NCBI GenBank assembly: GCA_964453335.1
Contig: CAYVOK010000079.1
Span: 1 to 8,273, forward strand
Direction of reading: 5' to 3'
DNA length: 8,273 nucleotides
Source of the DNA: VGBO01 sp964453335
GTDB lineage: Bacteria; Actinomycetota; Acidimicrobiia; Acidimicrobiales; CAIXPF01
Both the position numbers and the translations under genes were made by a program. Within the stretch, counting starts at the first letter, position 1, and each line of letters opens with the position of its first letter. Below, piece after piece: positions 6,592 to 8,273 of this stretch. Under the pieces are notes generated by a model. It ran no database searches, was not told where the DNA came from, and was given only the letters and a program-made list of their open reading frames with translations.

Positions 6592-7357
6592 ATTTGTATT
6601 CTCTTCTTGACCAAACACTTTTTATGTATACCCCGCCATCTGGCTGGCGATAAGTTTTTGCATTATCCATTATTTTACCATAGATCTTAGAAGAATCGCT
6701 TATCTCTATTTCATGGTCCCAGTTGTCTCTTTTAAAAGGAAGAATTTGGAGATACGGAGTTCCTGCTGGGATAGTTCCTTCCCATCCTTCTACTATAAAA
6801 AATGGAAAACTTCCCAACAAATGAACTTTGTCGCTATCAACAATTCCAGTTGTATTTAAAAATGGCAAGTCAAATCTATTCATTGGTGTCATGAACAAAG
6901 CGCTATAGCCTTCTGGTAATTCTAAGCCCCAGTCAGCAGACCAAGCAAAGTGGTGAGTGTAGTATCCTTTAGGATGCTCAAACTGTGGCATTGGTGGTCT
7001 TTGTGTGCAAAAATCTTGACACTTTGAATCCTCTACTTTAACACTTATAATTCCTTGAGCATTTTTAAAAAATGTTAAATCACATGGAGTTCTAAAAACA
7101 TATCCCGTTGCAAAAGCATCCATAATTGCTGGACATGCTTTCCATGTTGGAACCTTTCCAAAGTCGTCTGTTGTTCCTTCTTTTGGAAAGGGACAAACCT
7201 CTTTTGGCGCCTTATAGTATTCACCATTAGGCATTTTAGCAAACCTGTCTGCATCCTTGTACCAATCTGGCATTTCTTTTTGTGTTGGGACTGGAACAGA
7301 CTTGCTTTCTTTGTTTAGCCAAGGTCTGTAAGAAACAAATTTGGCAATAAGTGACAC
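6590..7357 (-). CDS. Phage cupin-like protein B (family of K and D, DUF6065-like)
   Basis: This 255-residue protein is the clearest member of the second family in the cluster. Motifs in order are MPDWYK (29-34), a Cys/Pro block (55-76), DAFATGYVFRTPCDLTFF (80-97), LPEGYSALFMTPMNRFDLP (147-165), GIVDSD (171-176), FPFF (184-187) and WEGTIPAGTPYLQILPFKRD (192-211), ending near DNW. The motif set suggests a double-stranded beta-helix (cupin) fold without an obvious iron triad. A 20-residue P-M-P-Q-F-E-H-P-K-G-Y-Y-T-H-H-F block (122-137) has several His. Function is not known; I recall similar phage proteins as DUF6065 but could not check. The start codon is GTG at 7357, overlapping the TAG of enzyme A by 1 nt, with AGGA at 7369-7366, 8 nt upstream. 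Confidence 0.82.
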   Translation of the reverse strand: MSLIAKFVSYRPWLNKESKSVPVPTQKEMPDWYKDADRFAKMPNGEYYKAPKEVCPFPKEGTTDDFGKVPTWKACPAIMDAFATGYVFRTPCDLTFFKNAQGIISVKVEDSKCQDFCTQRPPMPQFEHPKGYYTHHFAWSADWGLELPEGYSALFMTPMNRFDLPFLNTTGIVDSDKVHLLGSFPFFIVEGWEGTIPAGTPYLQILPFKRDNWDHEIEISDSSKIYGKIMDNAKTYRQPDGGVYIKSVWSRREYK

Positions 7358-8073
7358 TACTTATGTCCTAGTTCATTAATGTCTGTCATAACGACAACGC
7401 AATATTTTGCTCCCGATTTCATTGGTAAAGATGCATGTTCGTATATGTAATTAGATGGACAAAGAAGAATATCTCCAACCTTTGGTGTATGTGTATATCC
7501 ATCAAGTCTTGGGAACCTAATCTCTCCGCCTTCGTAGTCTTCATTTATGTATATTACCGCAGAAACCGTACAATTATACATTGGACCATGGTCTGCATGA
7601 ATATTGAAGTGCTTTCCTTCACCCTCATACTTTACAAAATTAAATGCCTCATAATATATAACGTGAATTCCCCAATATTTTGCATAATCATCAACACATA
7701 TTTTTAGTTTTTGATATATTTCTTCATGAAGGTCAAGAAGTTCAGCATTATGTTCATCTCTTGGTCCCAAGTTTTCTTGCTTATATTTAAAGTCTACACA
7801 GTCTCTTGCTTTTTTGATTGGCACATCTGAATTTGTAACCTTTGCGTCTGACCAGGTATATTTTCCATTACCGCCTAAGTTTGACTCAAGGATATTTATA
7901 TATCTTTCCGAATCTTCTTTTGAAAATGTATTCCTGTATAAATTTATTCCTAGTGCTGGATTTTCAACTATAAAGCCATTGCTCATAGTTCTTGTTGGAT
8001 ATCTATTTAATGCTGTTTCTGATCTATCTTTTGTAAACCATGGATTTTGATTTTCATCATAAACTTCGTACAT
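7357..8073 (-). CDS. 2OG/Fe(II) oxygenase A, Lys-type, prolyl 4-hydroxylase-like
   Basis: This 238-residue enzyme opens operon 1. Iron ligands are H159 and D161 (in NIHADHG) and H213 (in YEHASLP); K223 (in GAKYCVVVM), 10 residues on, should bind 2-oxoglutarate. AVIYINEDYEGGEIRF (172-187) and PKVGDILLCPSN (197-208) are the core strands, and YYEAFNFVKY (140-149) precedes the site. It has an extra 30-residue N-terminus compared with its paralog C; an internal ATG at codon 30 is possible. The ATG at 8073 has a weak purine-rich site (AAAGTGG) about 7 nt upstream and sits 37 nt from the -10 box, almost the same as for the reductase gene. The closeness of A and C suggests a local duplication. The substrate is unknown; the Pro-rich protein encoded just upstream is a candidate. 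Confidence 0.9.
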   Translation of the reverse strand: MYEVYDENQNPWFTKDRSETALNRYPTRTMSNGFIVENPALGINLYRNTFSKEDSERYINILESNLGGNGKYTWSDAKVTNSDVPIKKARDCVDFKYKQENLGPRDEHNAELLDLHEEIYQKLKICVDDYAKYWGIHVIYYEAFNFVKYEGEGKHFNIHADHGPMYNCTVSAVIYINEDYEGGEIRFPRLDGYTHTPKVGDILLCPSNYIYEHASLPMKSGAKYCVVVMTDINELGHK

Positions 8074-8109
8074 ATTAGTACCACTTTCTTTTCAATAAGC
8101 CTAGATAAA

Positions 8110-8118
8110 AGTATACCA
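8110..8118 (-). promoter_or_regulatory. Extended -10 promoter for operon 1, embedded in the terminator stem
   Basis: TGG followed by TATACT (8118-8110, minus strand) is an extended -10 with five of six consensus bases. No convincing -35 is seen 16-18 bp upstream, which is usual for extended -10 promoters. The predicted +1 near 8103 gives a 30-nt leader for gene A, as for the reductase promoter. The TG and most of the -10 belong to the 3' arm of the terminator hairpin. Confidence 0.6.
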
Positions 8119-8139
8119 CACCATTTCTGATGTGGTATA
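8112..8139 (-). terminator. Hairpin terminator after the Phe/Pro-repeat gene
   Basis: TATACCACA (8112-8120) and TGTGGTATA (8131-8139) form a 9-bp perfect stem. The 10-nt loop can close further to a tetraloop through one mismatch. On the minus strand the stem follows an A-rich tract and is followed by CTTTTATC, a short T-run. It lies 21 nt past the stop codon at 8161. The plus strand has an equally T-rich flank, so it could work in both directions. The short T-run makes strong termination less certain. Confidence 0.65.
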
Positions 8140-8160
8140 TCTTTTATTTATTATTTTATA

Positions 8161-8273
8161 TTATGTCGCTCTTGGACCGAACTTGTTTCCACCGAATGAT
8201 GGGAAGAATGGGAAGAACGGTGGGAAGAACGGTGGGAAGAACGGGAAGAATGGGAAGAACGGTGGGAAGAATG
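8161..8273 (-). CDS. C-terminus of a Phe-Phe-Pro repeat protein (partial)
   Basis: Only the last 37 complete codons are inside the window; the gene continues past the right edge. The visible part consists of seven consecutive units of F-F-P or F-F-P-P, in the order FFPP, FFP, FFP, FFPP, FFPP, FFP, FFP. It then ends S-F-G-G-N-K-F-G-P-R-A-T and stop (TAA at 8163-8161). The reading is firm: no other minus-strand frame gives such regular repeats with a clean stop before the terminator. The protein is unidentified; a phage structural or tail-associated product is a guess from position. Tandem Phe/Pro triplets may form an extended, sticky polyproline-like tail. Because a row of prolyl 4-hydroxylase-like enzymes follows, the prolines are candidate hydroxylation sites (inference). 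Confidence 0.75.
   Translation of the reverse strand, partial: FFPPFFPFFPFFPPFFPPFFPFFPSFGGNKFGPRAT
8200..8271 (-). repeat. Imperfect tandem DNA repeat, 9- and 12-bp units
   Basis: Seven consecutive units, TTCTTCCCN (9 bp) or TTCTTCCCACCG (12 bp) on the coding strand, encode the F-F-P(-P) repeats. Phe is always TTC; Pro is CCA or CCG. The uniform codons, in an otherwise AT-rich region, point to recent expansion by slippage or recombination and predict length variation between related genomes. Confidence 0.85.

Noticed and set aside
6582..6614. TTG start at 6614 adding 11 residues to oxygenase C
   Set aside because: No ribosome site near it, and AGGAG plus ATG at 6581 fits far better.
7435..7707. 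Plus-strand 90-codon open frame opposite oxygenase A
   Set aside because: Antisense to conserved catalytic motifs; composition is that of a shadow frame.
8200..8273. CRISPR array or intergenic satellite
   Set aside because: Units of 9 and 12 bp keep one reading frame with a stop codon and there are no spacers; it is a coding repeat.
1..8273. tRNA genes, insertion sequences, T4-type late promoters (TATAAATA), integrase or att sites
   Set aside because: None could be recognised by reading; gaps between genes are all under 100 nt and are accounted for by promoters and one terminator.

Overview
The window looks like part of a tailed-phage genome, or less likely a phage-derived island. It is AT-rich and every gene lies on the minus strand. 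Genes abut or overlap by 1-4 nt, and GTG and TTG starts are used. The cargo is typical of aquatic phages: a class II (B12-dependent) ribonucleotide reductase beside a stack of 2-oxoglutarate/Fe(II) oxygenases and small phage-type proteins. No terminase, capsid or integrase is visible, so 'phage' is an inference. One promoter appears to place its transcription start exactly on the A of an ATG, with no Shine-Dalgarno. Leaderless mRNAs are common in Actinobacteria, which weakly suggests an actinobacterial host.

Layout in transcription order (right to left). (1) 8273-8161: the C-terminus of a protein ending in Phe-Phe-Pro(-Pro) repeats. (2) 8160-8074: a hairpin terminator whose 3' arm carries an extended -10 promoter. 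(3) 8073-4729, operon 1: 2OG oxygenase A, cupin-like protein B, 2OG oxygenase C, cupin-like protein D, then unknown small protein E. (4) 4728-4701: an internal, apparently leaderless promoter. (5) 4700-294, operon 2: five consecutive 2OG oxygenases (F, G, H, I, J), then cupin-like protein K. (6) 293-200: a strong extended -10 promoter overlapping an inverted repeat. (7) 199-2: the start of class II ribonucleotide reductase.

The core of the window is therefore seven 2OG/Fe(II) oxygenases and three members of a second phage family (B, D, K; from memory like DUF6065) packed into under 8 kb. All seven oxygenases keep HxD...H and a basic 2OG anchor. The anchor divides them: A, C and J have Lys, 10 residues after the distal His as in collagen prolyl 4-hydroxylase; F, G, H and I have Arg. 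Each Lys-type enzyme is followed immediately by a B/D/K-family gene, and no Arg-type enzyme is. This recurring two-gene unit has not, to my knowledge, been described.

Working idea (inference): the cluster is a hydroxylation module acting on a phage or host polymer. The Pro-rich protein encoded just upstream is an obvious candidate substrate. Alternatives are sugar or small-molecule hydroxylation for glycan or surface modification.
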